From Kiritimatiellota bacterium (GTDB lineage Bacteria > Verrucomicrobiota > Lentisphaeria > Oligosphaerales > JAADHN01): a stretch of 64,000 nucleotides of DNA. The notes below the pieces were generated by a model. It saw only the letters and a program-made list of their open reading frames with translations. It ran no database searches and had not been told where the DNA came from. The DNA lies in NCBI GenBank assembly GCA_013151865.1, contig JAADHN010000090.1, positions 1 to 64,000 of the forward strand, in the 5' to 3' direction. A program made the position numbers and the translations under genes. Position 1 is the stretch's first letter, and each line of letters opens with the position of its first letter. Below, in pieces: positions 41,291-50,670 of this stretch.

Positions 41291-43288
41291 TCACTTTTTC
41301 TTGCGCGGTTTCAACAGGCCGCGTGGGTCGCGGGCGAGAAAAGGCGGCACCCCGCGCATGTCCACGTAATTGTCTTCGCACGTGATGCCGGTCGGACGCT
41401 CCAAGCGCACACGCCAAACCTGGTCCGAGGCCGGTGGCTCGGTTTCGGACGCATACATAATGGGAAGGGTAATTCGGTCTTTCTGCCAAACCTGCTTTCC
41501 GGCCGCATTGTACACGGTGGCCTTCACGGCTTCGCCGCGACCTTCGCCGTAGAAAATCAAGCCGAACTTGCGTGTCCCGGCCGGAACCAGGAAATAGAAC
41601 TCACCGGCCGGACCAATGAAATGAATGGGGCCGTCCACCCCGGAAACCGCCATCGGTTTCGAGGATGCGACGAGGCCGACTCGATTGGCGCCCGCCTTGA
41701 TCGGCAACAGGTAGACTCCGGTCGCGGGGGCCCGAAACCGGAGTTCTTTGCGGGTCTTGAATGGGAGTTGCCCCACCGGGACTTTCTTGCCGGAGGGCGC
41801 AATCGCCTCGATTCTCAGCGTCTTGCCCGAGTAATTGCCCACCTGCGCGTGCTCCAGTGTGAACGAAACCTCGTCGCCCGCCTTGGCGTAGAATGCCAGC
41901 GTGCCGGCTTGGCGCAGGAAGAACGGCGCCCCCCCCGCCTTCGCGGCCGCAGCAGCGCCCCCGGCAGCCGGCGCGAGCGCCATCCCCTTGAGCGACAAGG
42001 GTGGAATGGGCTTGATACTCTGCGCTTCCGGGTGTTCTTTCAACCAATCTTCCGGCAGTCGATAAGCCGTTTCCACCCCTTTGCGTTGGATGGTAATGAG
42101 ACCAGTAATCGTCTTTACGCCGCCCGGAGAGAACCAAGCGTAATAATCGAAGACCGGACGTTCCACCGGATCGATGACCCGCAGCCGACCGAACTTCACG
42201 CCGCCGACGGCTCGGCGACAGCGGGCCGAAGCCGTGATGGATATGGGGGGCAACTCCGGTTTCTCGGCGGCGGGCGTGTCGATCACGCAGTCCTGGAATC
42301 GAACCCGCGCCCCGGCAACCGGCTTGTTGCGAATCGAAATCGAGACCCCGCGCGACCGCTCGAACCGGCATTTCACCACCTCGACACTACCGCCCACGGC
42401 GTCCGCTTCCGAATTGCCCGTGCTCAACCCGAAATCCGAACTGTTGCCACGCGAGATGCAATTCTCGAGCCGAATCGACAGCGGTGCGGACTCCGCCCGC
42501 AGCGTCGGCACATACAAAACATAGCCGTAACCCGCATTGTTCTCGCTGACGCAATTCCGCATGACGCAGTTCACCAATTCCTCTCCGGCATGGTTGGGCT
42601 CGAAATCGATCCCGGCCATGGGCGGCGTCCCCCGCGTGTCGCGCATCACGGTATTCTCGATGAGCAGATCACGGGCGCTGATGACGCTGATCCCCTGGCG
42701 GTAGTTCCGGTCGCAGATCACGTCTTTGATGTGAATGTTCCGATTGGTCACGCCCCGCTTCGACACACCCAGGTAAATGCCGTCCCCACCGCTCAGGGCC
42801 AGGGTGAGGCCGTAAACCTTGATGTTCTTCGAACTCAGAATGTTCAGGACCATCCGCCATTCGGCCTTCTTATATTGTTTCGGATCGTCGTAGTCCGCGC
42901 GGCGCATTCGCAAGACCGCCCCGTAACCGATCAGGGTGACGTTCTCGCGCTCGCGCACGGTCAACAACGAATCGTTTCCACCTTTGAATTCCCCCTTCTT
43001 CGCCTCCACCACAACGCCTTTTTCGAAGACGATCTCCTGATTGCTCGCGGCAAACAGCGGGCGGGTGATCCAGGTTTGTCCCACGTTGTCCACGATCAGC
43101 TTCGGCGCCCCGGAATCTATGGCGGCCTGAAGCGCCGCGGTCGAGTCGGCCGGGTCGAACCCCCACCAGGACGCCCTGGCCTCTTTCAGCTCGCCGCGTT
43201 CGACCTTGGCGACTAGGTCCGGCTTCCCAGCCGCGAACAGGGCTGTGGTCGCCAGGAGAATTGTCAGTACAAGCAGAGCTTTCTTCAT
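41291..43288 (-). CDS. Secreted right-handed parallel beta-helix protein
   Basis: Signal peptide MKKALLVLTILLATTALFAAG; DPADSTAALQAAIDSGAPKLIVDNVGQTWITRPLFAASNQEIVFEKGVVVEAKKG; successive beta-helix coils. Confidence 0.85.
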   Translation of the reverse strand: MKKALLVLTILLATTALFAAGKPDLVAKVERGELKEARASWWGFDPADSTAALQAAIDSGAPKLIVDNVGQTWITRPLFAASNQEIVFEKGVVVEAKKGEFKGGNDSLLTVRERENVTLIGYGAVLRMRRADYDDPKQYKKAEWRMVLNILSSKNIKVYGLTLALSGGDGIYLGVSKRGVTNRNIHIKDVICDRNYRQGISVISARDLLIENTVMRDTRGTPPMAGIDFEPNHAGEELVNCVMRNCVSENNAGYGYVLYVPTLRAESAPLSIRLENCISRGNSSDFGLSTGNSEADAVGGSVEVVKCRFERSRGVSISIRNKPVAGARVRFQDCVIDTPAAEKPELPPISITASARCRRAVGGVKFGRLRVIDPVERPVFDYYAWFSPGGVKTITGLITIQRKGVETAYRLPEDWLKEHPEAQSIKPIPPLSLKGMALAPAAGGAAAAAKAGGAPFFLRQAGTLAFYAKAGDEVSFTLEHAQVGNYSGKTLRIEAIAPSGKKVPVGQLPFKTRKELRFRAPATGVYLLPIKAGANRVGLVASSKPMAVSGVDGPIHFIGPAGEFYFLVPAGTRKFGLIFYGEGRGEAVKATVYNAAGKQVWQKDRITLPIMYASETEPPASDQVWRVRLERPTGITCEDNYVDMRGVPPFLARDPRGLLKPRKKK

Positions 43289-43587
43289 GGTTGCAGATCT
43301 CCGTTGCCGGTCAGTGTCCACGATGGGCCCGTGCACCTCCCCCGGTTGCGCCGAGGCGGGGTCTTGGGACCATGGTCAAGTTACCCCGCCTTCCACCGTT
43401 ACGCCAGCCTCCTTCCGGCAACGGCGCCGGGCAAACCTTACCGCCGGAGAGGAGGGTCGGGCCTCTTGTAAAGCCCTTACCGCATGACTATAATAGTTTC
43501 GACACGATCAGCATCCACCTCGAAGGCGGCCGGGGCGCGGTCCGGCGGCCCCGGCAGCAGTCTTTTCCCGGAAACGGAGAGAATCAG

Positions 43588-44685
43588 ATGTCCAGGACTT
43601 GTCTTCACGAACTCTTGCAGGCCGGAGTCGAAGCCGGGGCGTCCGACTGGCACATCCGGCAGGACGAACGCATTTTCGTCCGGATCGACGGCCAGATATG
43701 CGAAATGGAGAACGTCAGGCTGGACGCCGAGATGATTCAGAAAGCCATGCAGGAATTATGCAGCGAGAAAGTTCTGGCCAAGTACGAAGAAGACGGCGAC
43801 GCGGACTTCGCCCATACCGAGGACGACGTGGGCCGCTTCCGGGTCAATATGCACCGGCAACGGGGACAGCCGTCGTTCACCTTTCGACACATCAAAGCGA
43901 AACTTCCACCGATGGAAGACCTGGGTCTGCCGCCGGTCATCAAGCGAATCTCGGGCGCGGAGCGGGGCATCATCATGGTCACGGGAACCACGGGCTCGGG
44001 CAAATCCACCACCTTGGCGGCCATGATGCAGTACATGAACGAGAACTTCGGCCGACACATCATCACGATCGAAGATCCGATCGAGTTCCACTTCGAAGAT
44101 GGGAACAGTTTTTTCGAGCAGCGCGAAGTGGGTTCCGACACTTCCTCGTTCGATTCCGCCCTGATTCACGCCCTGCGCCAGGACCCGGACGTAATCGTGG
44201 TGGGCGAAATGCGTCGCCGGGAGAGTTTCGACACGGCCCTGACCGCCGCGGATACGGGCCACCTGGTCATGTCGACGCTGCACACATCCAGCGCCTCGCA
44301 GTCCATTCAGCGGATCCTGGATTTCTACGAGGAAGAAGAGCGCAGGCAGATCCGAATGGCGTTGGCCGCGAACCTTCACGCCATCATCTCCCAGCGGCTG
44401 GTGCCGAAAGCCTCGGGAGCGGGCGTTGTGCCGGCGGTGGAAGTCATGCTCAACACGCCAATGGTCCGGAAACTGATCGAGCAGGATCGGATCGAAAAGT
44501 TGGCGCCGGCCATCGAGGCCGGGGAACGAGACGGCATGGTGTCGTTCAACCAGTGCCTGCTGAAACTGGTCAATAAGGGCCTGATCACTGAAGAAGAGGC
44601 CCTGATCCGCAGCACCAACCCGGAGCAGCTTCAGATGAACCTGAAGGGGATCTTTCTCGGGGCAAGCAACGCGATCGTCGGCTGA
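43588..44685 (+). CDS. pilT: PilT/PilU-family type IV pilus retraction ATPase
   Basis: Walker A GTTGSGKSTTLAAMM, IITIEDPIEF, DPDVIVVGEM, TALTAADTGHLVMSTLHTSSA. Confidence 0.93.
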   Translation: MSRTCLHELLQAGVEAGASDWHIRQDERIFVRIDGQICEMENVRLDAEMIQKAMQELCSEKVLAKYEEDGDADFAHTEDDVGRFRVNMHRQRGQPSFTFRHIKAKLPPMEDLGLPPVIKRISGAERGIIMVTGTTGSGKSTTLAAMMQYMNENFGRHIITIEDPIEFHFEDGNSFFEQREVGSDTSSFDSALIHALRQDPDVIVVGEMRRRESFDTALTAADTGHLVMSTLHTSSASQSIQRILDFYEEEERRQIRMALAANLHAIISQRLVPKASGAGVVPAVEVMLNTPMVRKLIEQDRIEKLAPAIEAGERDGMVSFNQCLLKLVNKGLITEEEALIRSTNPEQLQMNLKGIFLGASNAIVG

Positions 44686-44755
44686 TCGCGGCCGGGGTCC
44701 GTTTTCCCCTCCGTCCGCTCTTCCCCCTATGCCCGCTCCGGGACGACGGGCGGCT

Positions 44756-45433
44756 TCACCGGACGCGGCGCAGGAAGGCCGCCGCCTGCGTCACGTTTTC
44801 GGAGTCGGCGGCCAGGAACACCCGGTCGCCGGCCAGGACTTGCGCGTTGCCGCGCGGAAAGATGAATTCATCGGTTGCGGGCCGGAAGATGCCGGCCACC
44901 ACGCATTTCTCGGGAAACTCGCTGCGTCCTGCGATTTCCTGAACCGTGGCCCCGGCCGCCACGGACTTTTCCGGAATGGTAACCACTACGATGCCGGCTT
45001 TGCCCCCGCCGTATGTGGCGATCTGTTCGAGTTCGGGTTGCTCAATCTCGATCAACAGTCGTCGGACGAACAGCGAGGGCATACTGACCGTGCACGTCGC
45101 CCCGGCCAAGCGATAGGCCTCCGCGTACCGGGCGTCCCGCATCCGCACCATGATCTGCGGTACGCCCGCCTCTCGGGCCAGCAGACAGAACGAGAGATTG
45201 TCGCCGTCCATCGGCATGGCGGCCACCGCCACTTCCGCTTTCTCGATCCCGGCGTCGTGCAACACGTCGATGTCCGTGGCGCTGCCGTGAACCGTGACCA
45301 CGCCGAGACGTGCGGCAAGCGCCTCGCACGCTTCCCGGTCGCGTTCGATGACTACCACGTCGTGACGTCGTTCGGACAGGCGCCGCGCCAGCCCGCGGCC
45401 CACTTGCCCGCCTCCCGCAATGACTGTGTACAT
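44756..45433 (-). CDS. trkA: TrkA/KtrA-type potassium uptake regulatory subunit (one RCK-N plus RCK-C unit)
   Basis: MYTVIAGGGQVGRGLARRLSERRHDVVVIERDREACEALA..VTVHGSATDIDVLHDAGI. Confidence 0.93.
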   Translation of the reverse strand: MYTVIAGGGQVGRGLARRLSERRHDVVVIERDREACEALAARLGVVTVHGSATDIDVLHDAGIEKAEVAVAAMPMDGDNLSFCLLAREAGVPQIMVRMRDARYAEAYRLAGATCTVSMPSLFVRRLLIEIEQPELEQIATYGGGKAGIVVVTIPEKSVAAGATVQEIAGRSEFPEKCVVAGIFRPATDEFIFPRGNAQVLAGDRVFLAADSENVTQAAAFLRRVR

Positions 45434-45488
45434 GGTTCAACCCTCACTGTCGTGGTTCGCGGCGCCGTTTCCCTCCGGACCGCACTGC

Positions 45489-46961
45489 TCACTCCCAAGC
45501 ACGTCGTCTGAAGAGCATCAGCACCGGAATGATTTCCAAACGCCCCGCCAGCATGCCGACGATCCAAACGATCTTCACTGCCGGATGCAGGGCCGCGTTC
45601 TGCGCAACCGGAATGTAGCACGGCCCGATGTTGCCGAGGGCCGAGAACATGCCCGAAGCCGCCTCGAGCGGCCCAAGTTGCGTAAACAGGGCCGTGACCC
45701 CGCTGCCCAGTACCAAAAGAAAACACCAGGCAAAGAACAAGGCCCCTATCCGGCGCAATTCCTCCACCTCCACCGAATGCCCGTCCACCACGACGGGAAC
45801 GACGGCTCGACGTCCGAGAACCACCCGGCATACTTGGCGCGTCATCATTTTCCACAAGATCCCGATCCTCAAGACCTTGATCCCGCCCCCTGTCGAGCCC
45901 ACGCACCCGCCGACGATCATGAGCACCAGGAAAAGCTGCCTGGCGAGGGCCGGGTAGTACGCCGCGCCGATGTCGCGCGTGCCGAACCCGGTCGTGGTCA
46001 CGATGGCCGTCACCTGGAAAACCGCATCCCGGACGGCGTCCCGGTCGGGCACGCTGCCGAAGGCCGTGAACCGATTCAAAAGAATCAGGGCCACGCTCCC
46101 GGCGATGATGCTCCACCACAATCGGACCTCGAAACTGTCCCAAAGCGCCCGGACCCGACCGGTGACCACCCGGTAGTGGACCAGGAAGTTGGTGCCGCCG
46201 GCCGTCATTCCGAAGATCAGTACCCACTCAATGGTCCGGTAGTGCGCATACCCCGCCTCGCGATAGTGCACGATACTGGCGTCGTACGGCGAGTATCCGC
46301 CGGTGGAAAGGGCCGTGAAGGCATGCGCGACGGCATCGAAAACGGACATGCCGGAAAGTCTCAGCAGCACCGCCACCAGCAAAGTCAGGCCGCCATAAAT
46401 CAGCCACAACGCACGAAGGGTTCGGGCCAGCGACGGCGTGGGGCGGCCCGAGGCAATCTTGTGACTTTCCGCCCCGAACAGCCGATGCCCGCCGACGGCG
46501 CCATGGGCCAGGGCCAGGAACAGGGCCAGGATGCCGAGTCCCCCGATCCATTGCATCACGGCTCGCCAAAAAAGAAGGCTCCGGGGAAGATGGTCCAAGC
46601 CCACCAGCATGGTGATGCCCGTGGTGGTGAAGCCGCTGACCGCCTCGAAATACGCATCGAGATACGGCATGGGAACGCCCAGCCAGAGCGGCATGGCCCC
46701 GAACGCGGAAACCAGCAACCAGGCCAGAGAGCAAACCAGGAAGCCACCGCGGTCGTCCAGGATGGGCGAGATGCCGCCGCGCTTGAGGAGGACGCCGGAA
46801 AGCCAACACAGCACCGCCGGCCCCAGAAAACACCACGCCGACACTTCACCGCGCCCGGCGGCGGCGTCCATCCAAAGGACCGGCAACGGCACCAGGAGCA
46901 CAGCGCCCGAGAGCTGCAGGATCGACCCCAGAACGTAGTACACGGGCCGCAAATGCTGCAT
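45489..46961 (-). CDS. trkH: TrkH-family potassium uptake transmembrane protein
   Basis: DAYFEAVSGFTTTGITML, AFTALSTGGYSPYDASI, GTRDIGA, GGCVGSTGGGIKVLRI; start at MQHLRPVYYVLG. Confidence 0.93.
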   Translation of the reverse strand: MQHLRPVYYVLGSILQLSGAVLLVPLPVLWMDAAAGRGEVSAWCFLGPAVLCWLSGVLLKRGGISPILDDRGGFLVCSLAWLLVSAFGAMPLWLGVPMPYLDAYFEAVSGFTTTGITMLVGLDHLPRSLLFWRAVMQWIGGLGILALFLALAHGAVGGHRLFGAESHKIASGRPTPSLARTLRALWLIYGGLTLLVAVLLRLSGMSVFDAVAHAFTALSTGGYSPYDASIVHYREAGYAHYRTIEWVLIFGMTAGGTNFLVHYRVVTGRVRALWDSFEVRLWWSIIAGSVALILLNRFTAFGSVPDRDAVRDAVFQVTAIVTTTGFGTRDIGAAYYPALARQLFLVLMIVGGCVGSTGGGIKVLRIGILWKMMTRQVCRVVLGRRAVVPVVVDGHSVEVEELRRIGALFFAWCFLLVLGSGVTALFTQLGPLEAASGMFSALGNIGPCYIPVAQNAALHPAVKIVWIVGMLAGRLEIIPVLMLFRRRAWE

Positions 46962-47440
46962 CCGATTCCGCACGCCGGGGGTCTCCTGAAAAAACGCGAC
47001 TGCGAACTCCGCAACACCCCGCTTTCCGAGGCCGCCGGTACAGTACCCGGCCGAGAAGCGCGGCGCAAGACTGCTTGCCCCGAGCACAAAGTCGCCGGGC
47101 GACTCTGGTATTCGTGCCGTCGGCCCTCGCCGCATGGACAAAGAACACACCAATCTCCGCGCGCGGCCGGGGGACGATGGATACCAGGCTGATTCGTTCG
47201 GATCGCCGGTCCGGACGCGTCCGGACCGGTTCATGTTCGCGGTGTTTTGGAATTGCAACCCGGAATTGGCGCGCTACCGTTCCGTAAAGGACCAAGAACA
47301 AAGTTGTGGACCGGGTCGTGAGTGTCGGTGTACGGCAAACAAGCTGATGAAGACCCTACAATCCCGCATCGCTCCCTGCGGAGCGGCATCGAGATCCCCC
47401 GGAACGGCGCCGCGGGAGACGGCCGGGACGCCAAGACGAG

Positions 47441-48175
47441 ATGACCGTGGAACCTAACACGACCGCCGCAATGCGAGACAGCCGACGGATCTATCGGCTG
47501 CAACTCTGTCTGGCGGCGTTTTCGATTGTCGCCGTTCTGGCCGGCTGGAGCCGGTTGCGGCCGCCCCAGTTCCTGCTGATCGGCTGCGGGGACGTATTGC
47601 GCCTGCGCGAAGCTCTTTCCATGTTTGTCTATGCGCCGCTCCTGGTGCTGCTCCTGTGGGGGATGTTCCGGGCCGCCGGAGACCGAGCCATGGATGTCTT
47701 GACGGTCGTTTTCCTGCTCGGCCTGTACTTCATCGGGGTGGGAATGGGGATGCACGACACTTGCGACCTGCTGGGCCGTATCTATCCGGGGGTCTCGCGC
47801 GAACTCCGCAAAAGCCTGGACTTTTTCGACAACCGCCTGGGACATTGGGTGTTCTTCGCCGGTTTCATCCTGACGTCTCTGGCCGCGGGCGCCGCACAGC
47901 TTCGGCATCCCCTATCCACGCCTCTGTCCCGGCGGCGCACTGCCGGCTTCCTGTTGTTCAGTCTGCCGTTGGCCGCGGTCATGGTTACGAACCTGATGTT
48001 CGAACGCACGTCCGTGGATCTTTGCGTCGTTTTTTCGGCGCTGGTTGCGATATTGGTTCTTCACGCGATTTACCGGCCCGGCATGCGACGACTCCCATTG
48101 CTGCTGGTGCTCTATCCCGCATACGGCGCGGCCCTGATCGGCCCCCTGCTCTATTGGGCGGTGCGGGCGAAGTGA
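47441..48175 (+). CDS. Hypothetical integral membrane protein
   Basis: 244 aa with multiple hydrophobic segments; includes MHDTCDLLGRIYP and LDFFDNRLGHWVFFAG. Confidence 0.7.
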   Translation: MTVEPNTTAAMRDSRRIYRLQLCLAAFSIVAVLAGWSRLRPPQFLLIGCGDVLRLREALSMFVYAPLLVLLLWGMFRAAGDRAMDVLTVVFLLGLYFIGVGMGMHDTCDLLGRIYPGVSRELRKSLDFFDNRLGHWVFFAGFILTSLAAGAAQLRHPLSTPLSRRRTAGFLLFSLPLAAVMVTNLMFERTSVDLCVVFSALVAILVLHAIYRPGMRRLPLLLVLYPAYGAALIGPLLYWAVRAK

Positions 48176-48311
48176 TCGTCTCGAAACAGTCCGGAGCGCG
48201 GGCGGACTCGCAGAGTCCCCAACATTCCCGGGGGCCTTCGATGCGTGCTGCGAACCGGCGGCCCTTGGACATCATGGGTGCATTGTTCGCTCCTGAAAGG
48301 ATCGTCAGATC

Positions 48312-49145
48312 ATGGCAAACACGCCTGATTCGGCTGCGAACGTCGCGGCGTTTCTCACGCGCGTCCATCAACGTTCGCCCCTGGTCCACAACGTCACGAA
48401 TTTTGTGGCCATGAATTCGTCCGCCAATATTCTTTTGGCGCTCGGGGCGTCCCCTGTAATGGCTCATGCGCCGCAGGAGGTGGCCGCGATGGTCGGTCTG
48501 GCGGACGCCCTCGTTCTCAATATCGGCACACTCGATGCGGCCTGGATCGAATCCATGCTGCTGGCGGGGCTTGCCGCCAACGCGAAAGGCATTCCCGTGG
48601 TCCTCGACCCGGTCGGCGCCGGGGCGACCCGTTACCGCACCGAGACGGCTCGGCGCATCCTCGACCGTGTTCGGATCGCTGTTCTACGGGGCAACGTATC
48701 GGAACTGTTGGCTGTCGCGGGGGCGGCCGTTCGGACCCGCGGCGTCGACTCGGCGATCGGCGTTGCGGAGTCCGCAACCCTGTCTCTGGTCGCCGCGGCT
48801 CGCGATCTCCGGTGCGTGATTGCGGCTTCCGGCGAGACAGACCTGCTGACCGACGGCGAACGCACCGTTCAGATCCGCAACGGGCATCGCATCATGCCGC
48901 GAATCACCGCCCTCGGCTGCGGCTTGAGCGCCGTGACCGGGGCATTTTGCGCGGTGGCGGGGGAGATTGCGTCGGTGCTGGACGCCGCGGTGGCGGCCTT
49001 CGGGTATTACGGGGTTTGCGGCGAGCGCGCCGCGGCCCGCAGTGCCGGGCCGGGCACGTTTTTCCCCGCTTTTCTCGACGAACTCTACGCGGTGACCCCG
49101 CGAGAATTGGCCCGGAGCGTGCGTATGGGCCCTGTCCCTCACTGA
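48312..49145 (+). CDS. thiM: Hydroxyethylthiazole kinase
   Basis: SPLVHNVTNFVAMNSSANILLALGASPVMAHAPQEVAAM, VVLDPVGAGATRYRT, RGNVSELLAVAG. Confidence 0.95.
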   Translation: MANTPDSAANVAAFLTRVHQRSPLVHNVTNFVAMNSSANILLALGASPVMAHAPQEVAAMVGLADALVLNIGTLDAAWIESMLLAGLAANAKGIPVVLDPVGAGATRYRTETARRILDRVRIAVLRGNVSELLAVAGAAVRTRGVDSAIGVAESATLSLVAAARDLRCVIAASGETDLLTDGERTVQIRNGHRIMPRITALGCGLSAVTGAFCAVAGEIASVLDAAVAAFGYYGVCGERAAARSAGPGTFFPAFLDELYAVTPRELARSVRMGPVPH

Positions 49146-49192
49146 TTCATTCGCCGATCACCCCACGATACGTAGAAGAAAGGACGTACTCC

Positions 49193-50602
49193 ATGGTTCC
49201 CGCGAAGAATCCCAATATTCTTTTCATCCTCATGGACGATTTGGGTTACACCGACCTCTCGTGCTACGGCAGCAGTTTCTACGAAACTCCGGTGCTGGAC
49301 CGATTGGCTTGCGAGGGGATGCGGTTCACGGACGGGTATGCATCGTGCCCGGTGTGTTCTCCGACTCGGGCGAGCGTCATGACCGGGAAGTATCCGGCTA
49401 CCGTCGGGATCACCAACTGGATCCCCGGCGAGCCGCGCGGCAGGCTGTTGAGCGTGCCGTACCTGCATGAACTTCCCCATGGCGAGGTCACCATCGCCCA
49501 AGCCTTGAAAGAGGCCGGCTACCGCACGTTTCACGTGGGCAAATGGCACCTCGGGGGCGAGGGGCATTACCCGGAGGATTTCGGGTTCGACGCCAACGTG
49601 GCCGGCTGCGAGTGGGGCAACCCGCGCAAGGGGTATTTCAGCCCGTGGCATATTCCGAACTTCGAGGACGGAGTCGAAGGGGAATACCTGACCGACCACT
49701 TGACCGACCGGGCCATCGAGTTGATCCGCGGCGCCGGTCCCCGTCCTTGGTTTCTGCATTTGTCGCACTATGCGGTCCACACGCCGATTCAAGCCCCGGC
49801 CGAACTGGTCCGGAAATACGAGGATAAAGCCCGGCGTCTGGGCCTGGACACCCGGCAGGCGCTGGTGGAAGGCGAGTATTTTCCCACAGTCCACCTGAAG
49901 AATCGGCGGGTCATGCGACGCGTGATTCAATCCAACCCGGTCTACGCCGCCATGGTCGAGAACTTCGACACGAACATCGGACGAGTCCTGACCGCCATCG
50001 AGGAGTTGGGGATGACCGAGGACACGCTGGTGGTTTTCACGTCCGACAACGGAGGGCTCTCGACCGCCGAGGGTTCGCCGACCTCGAACGCCCCCCTGGC
50101 CGAAGGCAAGGGCTGGATGTACGACGGCGGCGTGCGCGAACCATTGCTCGTACGCTGGCCGCGGGTGGTTCGTCCCGGCTCGGTCTGTGAGACGCCCGTA
50201 ACCACGCCCGACTTCTATCCCACGTTTCTCGAGGCCGCGGGCCTGCCGCCACGGCCCGAGCAACATTGCGACGGCGTCAGTCTGATGCCGCTCTTGCGGG
50301 GGCATGCCGGTCTTGATCGGGACGCCATCTTCTGGCATTACCCGCACTACAGCAATCAGGGAGGGACGCCGGGCTGCTCGGTGCGCTGCGGCGATTGGAA
50401 ACTCATCGAGTTCTTCGAGGATGGACACCTCGAGCTGTACAACCTGAGGGACGATATCAGCGAAGACCACAACCTGGCGGCGGACAGGCCGGTCTTGGTC
50501 CGCGAGCTGCACGACCGACTTGTCGCCTGGCGCGAGCAGGTGCACGGCTTGATTCCGGAACCGAACCCGAATTACGCGGAAGAGATGCGGCGGGACCCAT
50601 GA
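49193..50602 (+). CDS. Sulfatase (Cys-type arylsulfatase)
   Basis: NPNILFILMDDLGYTDLSCYGS; CSPTRASVMTGKYP; KWHLGGEGHYPEDFGFD. Confidence 0.95.
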   Translation: MVPAKNPNILFILMDDLGYTDLSCYGSSFYETPVLDRLACEGMRFTDGYASCPVCSPTRASVMTGKYPATVGITNWIPGEPRGRLLSVPYLHELPHGEVTIAQALKEAGYRTFHVGKWHLGGEGHYPEDFGFDANVAGCEWGNPRKGYFSPWHIPNFEDGVEGEYLTDHLTDRAIELIRGAGPRPWFLHLSHYAVHTPIQAPAELVRKYEDKARRLGLDTRQALVEGEYFPTVHLKNRRVMRRVIQSNPVYAAMVENFDTNIGRVLTAIEELGMTEDTLVVFTSDNGGLSTAEGSPTSNAPLAEGKGWMYDGGVREPLLVRWPRVVRPGSVCETPVTTPDFYPTFLEAAGLPPRPEQHCDGVSLMPLLRGHAGLDRDAIFWHYPHYSNQGGTPGCSVRCGDWKLIEFFEDGHLELYNLRDDISEDHNLAADRPVLVRELHDRLVAWREQVHGLIPEPNPNYAEEMRRDP

Positions 50603-50670
50603 CGTTACCGGTCGTTCCGAAACGACTTGGAGCGGCCGGACCCCGCGGCAAGCAAGCAAAGGGACCTTCC

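Noticed and set aside
48176-48311. Possible TPP riboswitch upstream of thiM
   Set aside because: Looked for CUGAGA and the ACC…GAUCUGG…GCG conserved core; not present in this gap.
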